64,000 nucleotides of DNA from Pseudoalteromonas luteoviolacea (GCF_018100925.1 NZ_JAGJEH010000005.1:186001-250000); one strand, 5' to 3'; positions 52,871-62,815 are shown, numbered from the stretch's first letter. The notes: generated by a model from the letters alone, not told the origin. Program-made: numbers and translations.

Positions 52871-54481
52871 TTAGCGCCGATTAAAAGCAAACCATCCAAT
52901 GATGGTGAGAATGAAGAGTAAAAAGGGGGTATTGCGCCAGTAAACAAATGGCGTAATGCCTTGAAGAGGTTGTATGGTTGCACTTAGTGTCGCAAACTTT
53001 TGTTGCGATGTTCGTTTTGTCACCACCGCATTGGGCGCAATAAAGGCGGTGATACCCGTTCTTGCAGCGCGTGCTACCCAGCGACCAGTTTCTATTGCAC
53101 GCATTCGAGCGATCTGAAGGTGCTGTTCGGGCTGAGCAGTTCCATCGAACATACCATCATTGGTAAGCATTATCAGGAAATGAGCCCCAGGCAACGCCTC
53201 TGCGACTTCGGAGCCAAAGGCGGCTTCGTAGCAAATAGACACCCCGGCCAAATACTCAGAGGCTGGCAATAGTGGGGTGGGTGTGCGCGAGGGGTTGAAG
53301 GTGTCCTCATGGACATTCAGCAATTGCCAAAGTGGTGCGAGAGATTGGCGCAGTGGAATGGTTTCACCAAAGGGCACCAAATGACGTTTATCGTAAATCG
53401 CTTTGTCGGTGGCATTGATCGCCAGAACACTATTATATGTGAGGTTATTTAGGTGATCGCGAAAGTTCATTCCCATTAAAATAGACTTGTCTTGGGAAGC
53501 TGTGATGGTTTCAAGCTGTGCGATAAAATCACTGTATTGGGCAGTGCTAGTGGCAAAAGGTAAAACTGTATTATTTAGACTAAATGAGACTGTTTGCCAT
53601 ATATGTTTATTTAACTCAGTTGTATGCGAAGGTTGCGGTGTTACTGCATGCATTGAAAATTCGGTTTCCGGCCAAACAACGAGTTGGTGTTTACTTAGCA
53701 GCTGCCGATTTAACTCAACAGCGCGTTGCCACTTGTCCTTGTTCGATAAGGCGCTGTAAATCTGGTTTGGTTGCACAAGCGCAATTTGGATTGGGTTGCC
53801 AATCTCTTTAGTCCAAGAAATGGTCTGTAAGAACATGCCTGATGTCCAAGCAATGATAGTTATGCTAATTGCGATGAGTCTATAGCGTGTATAAAACAGC
53901 GCAACCTTTATCAGCGCTGCACTCATTGCTACCAAATAAGCTACGCCATTGACTCCAAATACGCTTGCCCAGCCAATCAAAGGCATATCAAGCTGTGAAT
54001 AGCCAATGTTGAACCATGGGTAACCGCTGAGAAACCATTCTCGTGACCACTCTGCAAGCCACCATAGGCTTGGAAAAAGCAAACACGCTCGGGAAAGCAA
54101 AGAGCGCGCCCTGAGCAATACATATATCGCGCCCGCAGCGCCCATACACAAGCTTACAACAGCAATAATTAAAACTGTGAAAAGAACAGCCAAGGGCATT
54201 GGCATATCAGCGAGTTGGTTAGGCGACAAATATAACCAAGTTCCGGCAGTGGACAACAAAGTTACGGTATATAAACAGCCAGTTATAAAAGCCTTTGTGA
54301 TTGAAACTCGCTCCCAAAGCCAGAAGCAAATTACCGGGCCATAAAAAGCTAAATAAGACAGGTTGTATGGAGCGAAAGAGAGCGCACTGATACAGCCTGA
54401 TGAGCCAGCCAACAAATACACTTGGCTTTTGACGAGGCGCGTGCGACATACTGAAGATGGGAAAAATTGCAAAGCGAACAT
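52871..54481 (-). CDS. lnt: Apolipoprotein N-acyltransferase
   Basis: A 536-residue inner-membrane protein that attaches a third acyl chain to the N-terminal Cys of lipoproteins. About seven membrane segments (1-230) precede the periplasmic nitrilase-like domain (about 240-500): WPETEF (catalytic Glu), YDKRHLVPFGE (catalytic Lys), and GVSICYEAAFG (catalytic Cys). Triad complete, length normal. The usual partner ybeX/corC is absent here, so this may be a second copy in the genome. LSFAPYNL near the N-terminus is typical. Confidence 0.92.
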   Translation of the reverse strand: MFALQFFPSSVCRTRLVKSQVYLLAGSSGCISALSFAPYNLSYLAFYGPVICFWLWERVSITKAFITGCLYTVTLLSTAGTWLYLSPNQLADMPMPLAVLFTVLIIAVVSLCMGAAGAIYVLLRARSLLSRACLLFPSLWWLAEWSREWFLSGYPWFNIGYSQLDMPLIGWASVFGVNGVAYLVAMSAALIKVALFYTRYRLIAISITIIAWTSGMFLQTISWTKEIGNPIQIALVQPNQIYSALSNKDKWQRAVELNRQLLSKHQLVVWPETEFSMHAVTPQPSHTTELNKHIWQTVSFSLNNTVLPFATSTAQYSDFIAQLETITASQDKSILMGMNFRDHLNNLTYNSVLAINATDKAIYDKRHLVPFGETIPLRQSLAPLWQLLNVHEDTFNPSRTPTPLLPASEYLAGVSICYEAAFGSEVAEALPGAHFLIMLTNDGMFDGTAQPEQHLQIARMRAIETGRWVARAARTGITAFIAPNAVVTKRTSQQKFATLSATIQPLQGITPFVYWRNTPFLLFILTIIGWFAFNRR

Positions 54482-54702
54482 ATACTGAATTAAAAGTTAA
54501 AACATTCCTGTATTACCTATGAGCAAGTAGTAAGCCACATATAAGTCTTTGAATTTCATATGCTCTATGCGTGATTATATAAGTCTATGCGTATTTTTAC
54601 CTATATATATTGTTTATGCGTAATTTGCGAAAATTTACGTATAACTTATAATGAAGTAATTGTGGTAAGTAATAATTAATTCCTTTTTTGGTTGGGAAGT
54701 TT

Positions 54703-57144
54703 ATGGTTGTTCAACAGTTTTTAGATGAAATGCGGCGACTACTAAAGATCAGGCAGCAGGAGCCTGAATTATGGGTAGATTGTTGTCGTGAAACAGCCGT
54801 TAAAGCGCCAACGAATATACTAATGGGGATGTTGGCAAACGTATTAATGCTTTTGGCTGCAATTGATGCTGATGCGCCTGAAGGCTTAGTTACTCTATTA
54901 ATTGTAATTATTTCTTTGTCACTGTTTCGTATTAGCAGCCTGTATTTAATTAAACCGGATTTGGACGAAGATGACGTTGTACGCGGGTTGGAAAGTCGAT
55001 ACTTTGTTGGCGTGTTGGTACTTGGGTGTTTAACTGGTATAGGTATTCTGACACTGATCCCATACCAACCACCTCTATACAATGTTTTATCTTGTAGCGC
55101 CGTGATTGGGATAAGCGGAATTGTCGGGGTAACATTTAGCACCAGTTTTAGAACGGTATTGTCGTACTGCTTGCCAACGACTCTGGCCGTATTTATTAAA
55201 TTTATCATTATTGGTGGCTGGATTTACTACACCATGGCGCTATTCACTTTGATCCTGACAGTGAATATTTTGTACACATCAGTGATTGTTTCTCGGCGGC
55301 TGCTGAATGAGTTTCGCCTTCGTCATGCACTACAAAAAGAAATTGCTGAGCGTAAAAAAGCAGAACAAAACTTGATCCAAGCTAAAGAGCAAGCAGAAGC
55401 GGCAGATAGGTCAAAAAGTGATTTTTTGGCGATGATGAGTCACGAAATGCGAACGCCTCTAAATGCTATCATCGGCAGTGCTGAGCTTGCGCAATTGTCA
55501 AAGCAATCGGATGCTCATCCTCATCAACATTTATTTGAGCGGATCGGGACGGCGTCCAACAGCTTGCTTGGGATAATTAACGATGTGTTAGACCATTCGA
55601 AAATAGCGGCAGGTAAAATGCCGCTAGAAAAGGTGCCTTTTAATCTACCTGAATTGGTTAGCAAAGTGGCACAGATGTTTCAGCCACAGCAACTTCAAAA
55701 GCCCATTCGATTTGACGTGATCCAGCCTCAATACCAGCAAGCACACTTTATGGGGGACGCCCTACGCCTTGAACAAGTACTGACAAATTTACTTTCAAAT
55801 GCTTTTAAGTTCACCGAAACTGGACAAGTTATTTTAGAAGTGACCCAACAGCGAGTGGACGCGCAGGTAAACCATGAGTTTAAGGTAAGTGATACCGGCA
55901 TTGGCATTGCGCCACAAAATCAAGCCCAGTTGTTTGAAGCTTTTACTCAGGCTGACTTGTCGACTACCCGTCAATATGGAGGAACGGGGCTTGGTTTAAC
56001 TATAAGCCAAGATTTGGTGCGTTCCATGGGGGGAGAAATCAAACTGAAAAGCGAACCGAATAAAGGCAGTACTTTTAGTTTTGAACTGGCTTTTGAGCCA
56101 TATAACTCACCGATTGAAGACGGCGTTACCGCTGAAGTATCAGATTGTTTTAAAGGCTTTAAGGGAGCCCAGATCCTGATCGTTGAGGACAATCCTGTTA
56201 ATCAACAAGTATTACGTGAATTACTTGATATGTGGCATGTTGCTGCATCGGTGGTATCAAGAGGTCGCGATGCGTTAGTTTATCTTGAAAGCCGCAGTGT
56301 TGATTTGGTGTTGATGGATATTCAAATGCCAGATATGGATGGATTACAAACCACAGATAAAATTCGCAATCAACTGAACCTTAAAGACTTACCTATTATT
56401 GCCATGACAGCTCATGCCTATGAAAGTGACAGACAAAAATCCATCAGTGCGGGTTTGAATGCGCATTTGACCAAGCCCATAGAGCCAAACACCCTATATG
56501 AGACACTCGCCCAGTGGTTGTTGGAAAGTGAAGATGAAATGCAAACAGCCTGCACAGAAATAGCTAGCGCTTCATTTAAACACCTGAATATTCAAAAGGG
56601 GCTTCGTCAAGCTGGTGGCAATATGCAGAGTTATATTAGGGTACTGAATAGCTTTTTACGTTCTCAGCCAGATTTGATTAATCGATTAGATACGGATGAC
56701 AGCAAGGCTGTTATAGCAAGTAAATTACATGGGCTTAGGGGGTCGCTTGGTACGATAGCGGCAACTCAAACTGAGCGACAAATTGTGCAATTAGAGGCTG
56801 AGTTATCAAACATTAACGAGCAAGAGCTGGGTACCCACTTAAGCGACATCAAATCTAGCTTAAAGCACTTGATAATAGACATAGAGACATATATTCAGCT
56901 TAATGAGAAAGTGGTTGTACCTGAAGTTACATCAATCAAGCCATCAACAATCACACTGACTAATTTAATAAATAAGCTTGAAATGCAGCAATTTGATGCC
57001 ACTTTTGAGTTCGACAATATCAAACATGAACTGGCCACAATCTCCCCCAAATTAACCGCAGAATTAGACAAAGCGTTAACTGAGTTTGACTTTAAACTTG
57101 CTTTGCAACTGGCGTTGAAAATTAAGCAAGAGGTAAAAGAATAG
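54703..57144 (+). CDS. Hybrid sensor histidine kinase with receiver and HPt domains
   Basis: ATG 54703 with GGGAAG upstream is chosen. The 813-residue kinase has about five to six N-terminal membrane segments (about 40-200). The HisKA region follows with [20 protein letters not shown] (His247), then HATPase_c with [18 protein letters not shown] and GGTGLGL. The receiver (about 485-610) has VEDNPVNQQ, the Asp in [12 protein letters not shown], and TKPIEPN. The HPt domain near the C-terminus carries [16 protein letters not shown] with the phospho-His. A full multistep phosphorelay in one chain that can phosphorylate the adjacent sigma-54 activator, with which it overlaps by one base. Confidence 0.93.
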   Translation: MVVQQFLDEMRRLLKIRQQEPELWVDCCRETAVKAPTNILMGMLANVLMLLAAIDADAPEGLVTLLIVIISLSLFRISSLYLIKPDLDEDDVVRGLESRYFVGVLVLGCLTGIGILTLIPYQPPLYNVLSCSAVIGISGIVGVTFSTSFRTVLSYCLPTTLAVFIKFIIIGGWIYYTMALFTLILTVNILYTSVIVSRRLLNEFRLRHALQKEIAERKKAEQNLIQAKEQAEAADRSKSDFLAMMSHEMRTPLNAIIGSAELAQLSKQSDAHPHQHLFERIGTASNSLLGIINDVLDHSKIAAGKMPLEKVPFNLPELVSKVAQMFQPQQLQKPIRFDVIQPQYQQAHFMGDALRLEQVLTNLLSNAFKFTETGQVILEVTQQRVDAQVNHEFKVSDTGIGIAPQNQAQLFEAFTQADLSTTRQYGGTGLGLTISQDLVRSMGGEIKLKSEPNKGSTFSFELAFEPYNSPIEDGVTAEVSDCFKGFKGAQILIVEDNPVNQQVLRELLDMWHVAASVVSRGRDALVYLESRSVDLVLMDIQMPDMDGLQTTDKIRNQLNLKDLPIIAMTAHAYESDRQKSISAGLNAHLTKPIEPNTLYETLAQWLLESEDEMQTACTEIASASFKHLNIQKGLRQAGGNMQSYIRVLNSFLRSQPDLINRLDTDDSKAVIASKLHGLRGSLGTIAATQTERQIVQLEAELSNINEQELGTHLSDIKSSLKHLIIDIETYIQLNEKVVVPEVTSIKPSTITLTNLINKLEMQQFDATFEFDNIKHELATISPKLTAELDKALTEFDFKLALQLALKIKQEVKE

Positions 57145-58688
57145 TGCACGATAACAAACACGATAGACGCCAAAGAATACTGATAATTGATGATAACCCA
57201 ACCAATATAACTGCGGTTGGTATGAGTTTATCTAGAGACTATGAGATTATAGTTGCAACCAGTGGTGTGCAGGCATTTGATACCATTAATAAGCAACTAC
57301 CAGATTTAATATTATTAGATGTGGTGATGCCGGGTATGGACGGTTTACAAATATGCAAGCGAATTAAAGCTGACGAAAAAAGTGCGCAGATCCCAGTGAT
57401 ATTCATTACCGCCCATGACGATGAAGAGAAAGTAGTAGACTGCTTTTCTGTGGGGGCTGTAGATTATATCCGTAAGCCACTGTGTGAGGTTGAGCTAGTT
57501 GCTCGGATCTCCACACACTTGACGCTACAGCGACAAATAGATGAGCTTGCCAAGCAAAACCAAGCTTTGGAAAAGCTGGCACAAGAGCTAAAAACAGAAA
57601 GCGCAGAGCGAAAAAAAGCAGATGCAAAAGTGAATACCTTGGTTCGCCATGAAGCACAAAAGTGGGACGGTTCAAACCTCATTGGCCGAAGTCCTGCGAT
57701 GTTGGCATTGCACGATGACATAAACCGATTGCAACAAATAGACAAAACCAGTGTGTTAGTACTGGGTGAGTCGGGATCGGGTAAAGAGTTGGTTGCAAGG
57801 GCCATACATTTTGGTGGCCCAAGATCAAAAAAGCCATTTATAGCAGTAAATTGCTCAGCAATACCAAGGGAACTTGCGGATGCGACGTTTTTTGGCAATG
57901 TTAAAGGCGCCTTTACTGGGGCTGTGAGTGATAGAAAAGGGCATTTTGTCGAAGCTGATGGTGGCACTCTGTTTCTCGATGAAATTGGCGATATGCCCTT
58001 GGAGTTGCAAGCTAAATTGTTGAGGGTGCTTGAAGATGGGGTTGTGACCCCCGTTGGAGGAAACCAATCTAAAAAAGTCGATGTGAGGGTGGTCTGCGCA
58101 ACCAATGTCAATATTCATCAAAAGGTATCGCAACAACAGTTTCGACAGGATTTATACTTTCGCCTAGCGAGTTATGTTGTCAATGTACCTGCACTGCGTG
58201 ACCGTCAAGAAGACATTGCTTTGCTAGTTACACATTTTATTCAATTGTTCTCACAGGAAATGGGCCAAGCACCTGTTTCCATCAATGACGAGGCAATGCA
58301 GATACTTACTGCACACCATTTTCCAGGCAATGTTCGAGAGCTTAAAAACCTGATTGAGTTTGCACTTATTCGCAGTAACCAACAAATCATTACGCCAGCT
58401 CAACTACAAATTATGCAGTTTCAAGACGCTGAGGTGAATTTGCAACAAAGCGGCAAAACTTTGGAGCATACGCCGTCGTTTGTTACGCGTAGAAAAGACG
58501 AAGACGTGATTTTAGCGTATTTAAATTCACATGACCAAATCACCAACATGGAATGCCAAAAGTTGATAGATGTGAACCATGACCGCGCATCATATTTGTT
58601 AAGAAAACTACATAAAGAAGGAAAAATAAGCAAACAGGGACAAAGACGTTGGAGTTACTATTGCCTTTCGAATCATCCTGAAACATGA
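57144..58688 (+). CDS. Sigma-54-dependent response regulator with a non-Fis C-terminus
   Basis: Start GTG 57144 overlaps the kinase stop (TAGTG), so translation is coupled. A 514-residue activator. The receiver (1-125) has the Asp59 in LILLDVVMPGMDG and IRKPL. A coiled linker follows (about 130-165). The AAA+ domain (about 178-410) has GESGSGKE (Walker A), NVKGAFTGA (the GAFTGA loop that contacts sigma-54), GGTLFLDEIGD (Walker B), and FRQDLYFRL. The usual Fis helix-turn-helix is replaced by a segment (about 455-510) with VILAYLNSHDQITNMECQKL and DRASYLLRKLHKEGKISKQG, which looks like a winged helix. The activator is otherwise complete. Confidence 0.92.
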   Translation: MHDNKHDRRQRILIIDDNPTNITAVGMSLSRDYEIIVATSGVQAFDTINKQLPDLILLDVVMPGMDGLQICKRIKADEKSAQIPVIFITAHDDEEKVVDCFSVGAVDYIRKPLCEVELVARISTHLTLQRQIDELAKQNQALEKLAQELKTESAERKKADAKVNTLVRHEAQKWDGSNLIGRSPAMLALHDDINRLQQIDKTSVLVLGESGSGKELVARAIHFGGPRSKKPFIAVNCSAIPRELADATFFGNVKGAFTGAVSDRKGHFVEADGGTLFLDEIGDMPLELQAKLLRVLEDGVVTPVGGNQSKKVDVRVVCATNVNIHQKVSQQQFRQDLYFRLASYVVNVPALRDRQEDIALLVTHFIQLFSQEMGQAPVSINDEAMQILTAHHFPGNVRELKNLIEFALIRSNQQIITPAQLQIMQFQDAEVNLQQSGKTLEHTPSFVTRRKDEDVILAYLNSHDQITNMECQKLIDVNHDRASYLLRKLHKEGKISKQGQRRWSYYCLSNHPET

Positions 58689-58774
58689 TAGTTTACGCCC
58701 TTTTATGGGTACAAATATATTGATAGCAAAGGCTGAACAATGAAAATAGCCAAGCAACAGCGATAGAGGATATG

Positions 58775-59377
58775 ATGGACCACAGTAAGGTAGAGCGAGG
58801 ATGGGATCCGTCACATGTTGGTAAAGTGGCCGAATTGTACGAAGTGGCGTTTGGTGCAAAGTTTGCTAAAGCAATTAATTGCCAACAGAGCAGAGTACTC
58901 GTTTTATCTAAAAGCTTCGTACCTTCTTTTTCGTACGTTGTTACGGTGAATGATAGAATTGCGGGAATTGCCGGGTTTCATACTAACGAAGGCTCGTTGA
59001 CAGGTGGGCTGAGCTTTGCTGGGCTAATTGAGCTTTTAGGGGTTATCAAAGGAGTGAGAGCCGCACTAATATTCAGCCTCCTTGAGAGGCAGGTCAAAAA
59101 AAATGAGTTGCTTATGGACGGAATTGCTGTAGACGAGCAGTTTAGGGGCAGTGGCTACGGTTCCCGACTTTTGGATGCGATCATTGAACATGCAAAAAAT
59201 AATGGCTATCAATCGGTGCGTCTCGACGTAATAGACGGTAACACGAGAGCGAAAAAGCTATATGAATCTAAAGGGTTTGTTGCGACGCAAACCGAGCATT
59301 ATCCTTACCTAAAATGGTTGCTTGGCTTTTCTGGCTCAACGACCATGGTTTACCACTTCGAAAATGATGAACGCTGA
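58775..59377 (+). CDS. GNAT family N-acetyltransferase
   Basis: AGAGGA lies 4 bases before the second of two adjacent ATGs (58775). A 200-residue GNAT protein: FVPSFSYVVTVNDRIAGIAGF in the first half, then GIAVDEQFRGSGYGSRLLDAIIEH with the acetyl-CoA loop RGSGYGS, and VRLDVIDGNTRAKKLYESKGF at the end. Typical length. The substrate is unknown. A longer than usual insert lies between residues 65 and 105 (SLTGGLSFAGLIELLGVIKG). Confidence 0.9.
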   Translation: MDHSKVERGWDPSHVGKVAELYEVAFGAKFAKAINCQQSRVLVLSKSFVPSFSYVVTVNDRIAGIAGFHTNEGSLTGGLSFAGLIELLGVIKGVRAALIFSLLERQVKKNELLMDGIAVDEQFRGSGYGSRLLDAIIEHAKNNGYQSVRLDVIDGNTRAKKLYESKGFVATQTEHYPYLKWLLGFSGSTTMVYHFENDER

Positions 59378-59429
59378 TATAACTGTGCTTTGTTCTTAAC
59401 GACGAACTCATAGATGAGCAAGTTTTGAA

Positions 59430-59454
59430 ACCGAAAAACTGCATGATTTTCGGT
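59430..59454. terminator. Hairpin between convergent genes
   Basis: ACCGAAAA (59430-59437) pairs with TTTTCGGT (59447-59454) around a 9-base loop, between the GNAT gene and the convergent small secreted protein gene. On the minus strand TTTC follows, a weak U tract. Confidence 0.45.
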
Positions 59455-59476
59455 CAGCGTATTTTTGTTTCTGCTT

Positions 59477-59734
59477 TTATAATCTACCTTTGCCATTGCA
59501 AATAAATACTGGCATACCTGCGCCAGTTGGGTAATAGCAATGCGTATAAGTAATTCTTACACCAGGATACTGGCTCTTAAAATCATTGATAAATAAACGG
59601 CGTGCTTCACTTTGGCTTACATAAGTATAGGCATTGCTATACCTAACTTCACTGTATGCTGTTGTTGCTAGAGATGTGAAAAGCGATGCAGTTGCAAGCG
59701 CAGTGGTTAGGGCTAATGTTAATTTAGATCGCAT
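59477..59734 (-). CDS. Small secreted protein
   Basis: An 85-residue protein with a signal peptide (about 1-27, cleaved near TTAYS). AAGGAG lies upstream of the ATG on the minus strand. The mature part is about 58 residues, Tyr-rich, with two Cys that could pair, and a helix with QSEARRLFINDFKSQYPG. No family recognised. Confidence 0.7.
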   Translation of the reverse strand: MRSKLTLALTTALATASLFTSLATTAYSEVRYSNAYTYVSQSEARRLFINDFKSQYPGVRITYTHCYYPTGAGMPVFICNGKGRL

Positions 59735-60065
59735 GTTTAACTCCTTTTGTTTGAAAAATATACAGTATTTCTTCTGTTCTAATAATTCAAATGAATTTTA
59801 TAAATGTTCATTTAATTAGTTTACTTTTTTCATGAGTTAAATGAATGCAAAGCTTAGTTCGATTTTCCCGCTGTGGCAGCTATACCAATAGCAATAAAAA
59901 TTAATCTTCTATCTATAGCGCTTTTAATAAATAAATTTAATTTAAATTTAACAATAGTGAGCGTCATTAATTATCCTTTTTTTGGTATTAGTCATGGTGG
60001 GAATGCGCATTATTCTGACTAAAAGTAATAGAATTCAAATATTTTTTTATCTAAAAAAGGTAAAA
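59735..60065. other. AT-rich intergenic region
   Basis: About 330 bases between divergent genes, strongly AT-rich, with no supported gene. Promoters of both flanking units must lie here; no clear operator was found. Confidence 0.45.
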
Positions 60066-60167
60066 ATGAAAGCAAAGTGTAAAAATTGTGTGTTACCTTA
60101 TTTGTGTTGCGCAACATATAGACAATTTAAACCTAAAAAAATATATGAGGATAACCATGAAATTTAA
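60066..60167 (+). CDS. Possible 33-residue Cys-rich leader peptide
   Basis: ATG 60066 follows AAAAAAGGT. The short product has four Cys and many Lys (MKAKCKNCVLPYLCC at the start). Its stop TAA at 60165-60167 overlaps the first codons of the next gene (ATGAAATTTAA), so it could couple translation. Only the ribosome site and the overlap support it. Confidence 0.3.
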   Translation: MKAKCKNCVLPYLCCATYRQFKPKKIYEDNHEI

Positions 60168-61128
60168 ATACGCTGCATTGTTAGGCGTTATCTCTGCTAT
60201 CACATTGTCACCTGCTGCCAATGCCTATTTATATAAAGATCCGGGCTATGTAGAGCGAAATGTTCGCTCAATTCAAAAAAATAATGTGATTGGGCAGTCA
60301 CACCAGTATCGCGATCAGCAAGGTTGGATGTATGTAGATCAGGTGAGCAATGGCGCAACACAAGGGGTGTATCAGGCTGGCAACTGGGTGAAATTACATA
60401 ATCGCAATTTCAAAATGTCTATTGGTGAGCTTGAGTTTTCATTCAATCCAAGCAAGCTCGACTGTACGCAAGGGATGAGCTTCAATTTCACAGTTGGAGA
60501 TGACACAGTCGCGAGTTTTAAACCAAATTGTGATGATCTATTGAATGCGTCAATCACTTACCCAGTTGAGTACTACTTTGATCTTATTCCTGAGCCAATT
60601 AAGCCAAAAGTTGAATTGCCGCTTGATCCTCTAGGACTGCTAAAAGTGGGCGTTAAATTTGGTGCAGGTGTAGAAGCAGGTGCTGAATTTACAGTAGGTG
60701 GTGTGATTGGAGGTCATGGCAATGAAGAGCCGTTTGAGGTAGATGGTGTAAGACGCCCTGATTATGTGTATGCCTCAGTTGAACCTTATGTTGGTGGCTT
60801 GGTGTCTAGCTCAGCCTATGGTTCATTTGGCCATGGTATCTCGGAAGCGGGTGTTAAAGGAAAATTAAACCTGTTGAAAGTAAAAGGAAAAGGCTACGTA
60901 GAGGCGGGTATACGCCGTGTTGTTCAAGATGAGCAAGTTGTAGAGCAGGGCTTCTTGGAGCTGAAGATCAGCACTAAGTTGACTGGTGGTGATGGCAAAA
61001 TCCAAGCTTACTGCAAAAAGCTGTGGGGTTTGTTGCAATTCAATGTCGACGTGATGAAGTGGGATCCACTTTATACACGTGAAACCGTGCTATACGAATA
61101 CGCAAGCCCAGTTTGGGAAAATCTATAA
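60157..61128 (+). CDS. Secreted beta-rich protein, unknown function
   Basis: ATG 60157 is chosen for GAGGATAACC upstream and the signal peptide that follows (cleavage after PAANA). The 323-residue product is a soluble, Gly-rich, beta-rich exported protein (VGVKFGAGVEAGAEFTVGGV; SSSAYGSFGHGISEAGVKGK) with only two or three Cys. Its central region resembles a repetitive sheet, perhaps a barrel-like or adhesin-type domain, but no known family is recognised. A terminator hairpin lies just downstream, then the HEAT-like protein, so it is likely the more strongly expressed member of a pair. Confidence 0.75.
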   Translation: MKFKYAALLGVISAITLSPAANAYLYKDPGYVERNVRSIQKNNVIGQSHQYRDQQGWMYVDQVSNGATQGVYQAGNWVKLHNRNFKMSIGELEFSFNPSKLDCTQGMSFNFTVGDDTVASFKPNCDDLLNASITYPVEYYFDLIPEPIKPKVELPLDPLGLLKVGVKFGAGVEAGAEFTVGGVIGGHGNEEPFEVDGVRRPDYVYASVEPYVGGLVSSSAYGSFGHGISEAGVKGKLNLLKVKGKGYVEAGIRRVVQDEQVVEQGFLELKISTKLTGGDGKIQAYCKKLWGLLQFNVDVMKWDPLYTRETVLYEYASPVWENL

Positions 61129-61138
61129 AATGCTATAG

Positions 61139-61162
61139 GTGGTGGCTTTGCCACCACTTTTT
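61139..61162 (+). terminator. Intrinsic terminator or attenuator between two secreted-protein genes
   Basis: GTGGTGGC (61139-61146) pairs with GCCACCAC (61150-61157) around a TTT loop, followed by TTTTT (61158-61162). It lies 11 bases before the ATG at 61174 and the next ribosome site begins directly after the U tract. Read-through would lower the expression of the second gene. Confidence 0.75.
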
Positions 61163-61173
61163 GAGAAGATTCC

Positions 61174-62742
61174 ATGAAAAAAATAACTTTAATGTGCGTT
61201 GTTGCTGTTTTGTTGGTCGGATTCATCTTTCTTAATGTCTCTGGAGATAAAAAAGAGGTCAGCGCCCAGCAGCAGACAACCGCCACAGCAAATCAGCGCG
61301 ACAAAATATCAGCAAATGCATACTTTTTTGCGTATCAGGTAGATATACACTCGGCAGTGCTGACAGATCAGGGCAGTGCGATGACTTTCTCGGAATTCAG
61401 CTGGCAAATGAATTTCCAACCCCATGCTTCGGCATCAACCAAGTCGGCTGCGATGCTCAGCAATATTCAGTTTGTTGCAGACAATAAAGTACAGGCAATG
61501 CCTGAACAGTTGCCATTTTTGGTGAAGTATAAGAATCATCAGTTTTCTGAGTTAGATATGTTGGGTCTGAGCAGCCAGCATCCGTTATCCGTGCTGTCAA
61601 AAGTGTTGGATTTAATGAGTTATTCTTTAGACAAGCCTTTGACATTTGAGGATGCGCTGGGTGTAAAAACATTTCAGTATGTGCAGCGTCAAAATATGAT
61701 AGAACGCTCAATTACAGAGCAGAAAAAACGTGCTGATAACGAAGAGCTAGAGCAGTGGCAGATCACATTAGATGGCGATAAACCGGAGAGTATACTGGCA
61801 CTGGATTATAGCAACAAACAAATTTGGCGACGCGATGGTCAGCAATACCAAGTGGTGCAATCTGTTACGGTGAAACCGATTAAACATACACCTTTTGAAC
61901 CAACAGATTGGTTAGCTTCTCACAACCAACATGTTTTGCCACCAACAGCTCAGGTGCAGGAGGTGGTAACAGTGACCAACGAAAACTTTTTAGAGCATAT
62001 CCAGTCACTTAGAACTAATTTAGATCCCATGTTAGCAAAAGAAATTGGCTTATTTATGCTAGAAAACTTTGATCAAAGTGCGCTTAAAAGGCTTTTTCAA
62101 GAACATGAGGGAGCAACGTCTGCGTTCATTTATGCACTACAAAAAGCACAGACAATGCAAGCAGAGCAGATGTTGTCAGATCTGTTAATTGATAGTGATT
62201 TAAGCCAGCAAGTACAGCAAAAACTAGTGATGGCGTTGGGGCGTTTTGAAAATGCGTCAGAGGTTGGTTTCGCCAGTTTACGGCATGTTGTAGAGCAGTC
62301 ATCAACGCCAGCTTTATCTGATATGGCATTGTTAAGTATCGGTACTATGAGTAAATTCTCTCCTGATCAATCACGACAAGTCGCGAATTATTTGACCGAT
62401 CAGTTAGCAAATCCACAACAATTGTCAACGGCAGTTTTGGCAATGGCAAATAGCAAAAACCCGCAGTTAATTGCAAAATTGCCAGTATATTTACAACATT
62501 CAGATATGCAAGTGAGAAAAAGCGCAATCAAATCTTTGGCGCGGATGGCAGACTACCAAGATCAAGTCGTATCGAGTTTAGTTGCATCACCACAAGTAGG
62601 TGCAATTGATGCATTTTCTCGAGTATACCAACAGGCAAACTACAAGCTGTCGACGCATAATTTAGATAGGCTTGAACACCTTTATCAATCACAATCAAAT
62701 CCGGTAGTAAAAAAGCGTCTTAATTCAATTGTGAATATGTAG
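61174..62742 (+). CDS. Secreted or anchored protein with HEAT-like repeats
   Basis: A 522-residue protein with an N-terminal hydrophobic segment (about 4-23) that is either a signal peptide or an anchor. The first half is beta-rich (about 50-260). The second half is an alpha solenoid with repeats such as PALSDMALLSIGTMSKFSPD, STAVLAMANSKNPQLIAKLP and MQVRKSAIKSLARMADYQDQ. The last pattern, with paired helices and R-K-S-A-I, is HEAT-like. The beta-sheet-then-helical-solenoid order recalls the N-terminal module of large lipid-transfer proteins (vitellogenin-like), an analogy only. Separated from the upstream secreted protein by an intrinsic terminator. Confidence 0.75.
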   Translation: MKKITLMCVVAVLLVGFIFLNVSGDKKEVSAQQQTTATANQRDKISANAYFFAYQVDIHSAVLTDQGSAMTFSEFSWQMNFQPHASASTKSAAMLSNIQFVADNKVQAMPEQLPFLVKYKNHQFSELDMLGLSSQHPLSVLSKVLDLMSYSLDKPLTFEDALGVKTFQYVQRQNMIERSITEQKKRADNEELEQWQITLDGDKPESILALDYSNKQIWRRDGQQYQVVQSVTVKPIKHTPFEPTDWLASHNQHVLPPTAQVQEVVTVTNENFLEHIQSLRTNLDPMLAKEIGLFMLENFDQSALKRLFQEHEGATSAFIYALQKAQTMQAEQMLSDLLIDSDLSQQVQQKLVMALGRFENASEVGFASLRHVVEQSSTPALSDMALLSIGTMSKFSPDQSRQVANYLTDQLANPQQLSTAVLAMANSKNPQLIAKLPVYLQHSDMQVRKSAIKSLARMADYQDQVVSSLVASPQVGAIDAFSRVYQQANYKLSTHNLDRLEHLYQSQSNPVVKKRLNSIVNM

Positions 62743-62772
62743 TTGTTTTTACGCCGTTTAGCTAATTTACAT

Positions 62773-62815
62773 GTGAGTCTCTATTTTGGCTACAAAGAGG
62801 CTCACTATTTAGTTT
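62773..62815 (+). terminator. Terminator after the HEAT-like gene
   Basis: GTGAGTCTCT (62773-62782) pairs with AGAGGCTCAC (62796-62805), with one G-U pair and a 13-base loop, followed by TATTTAGTTT. It lies 30 bases after the stop. Confidence 0.65.
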
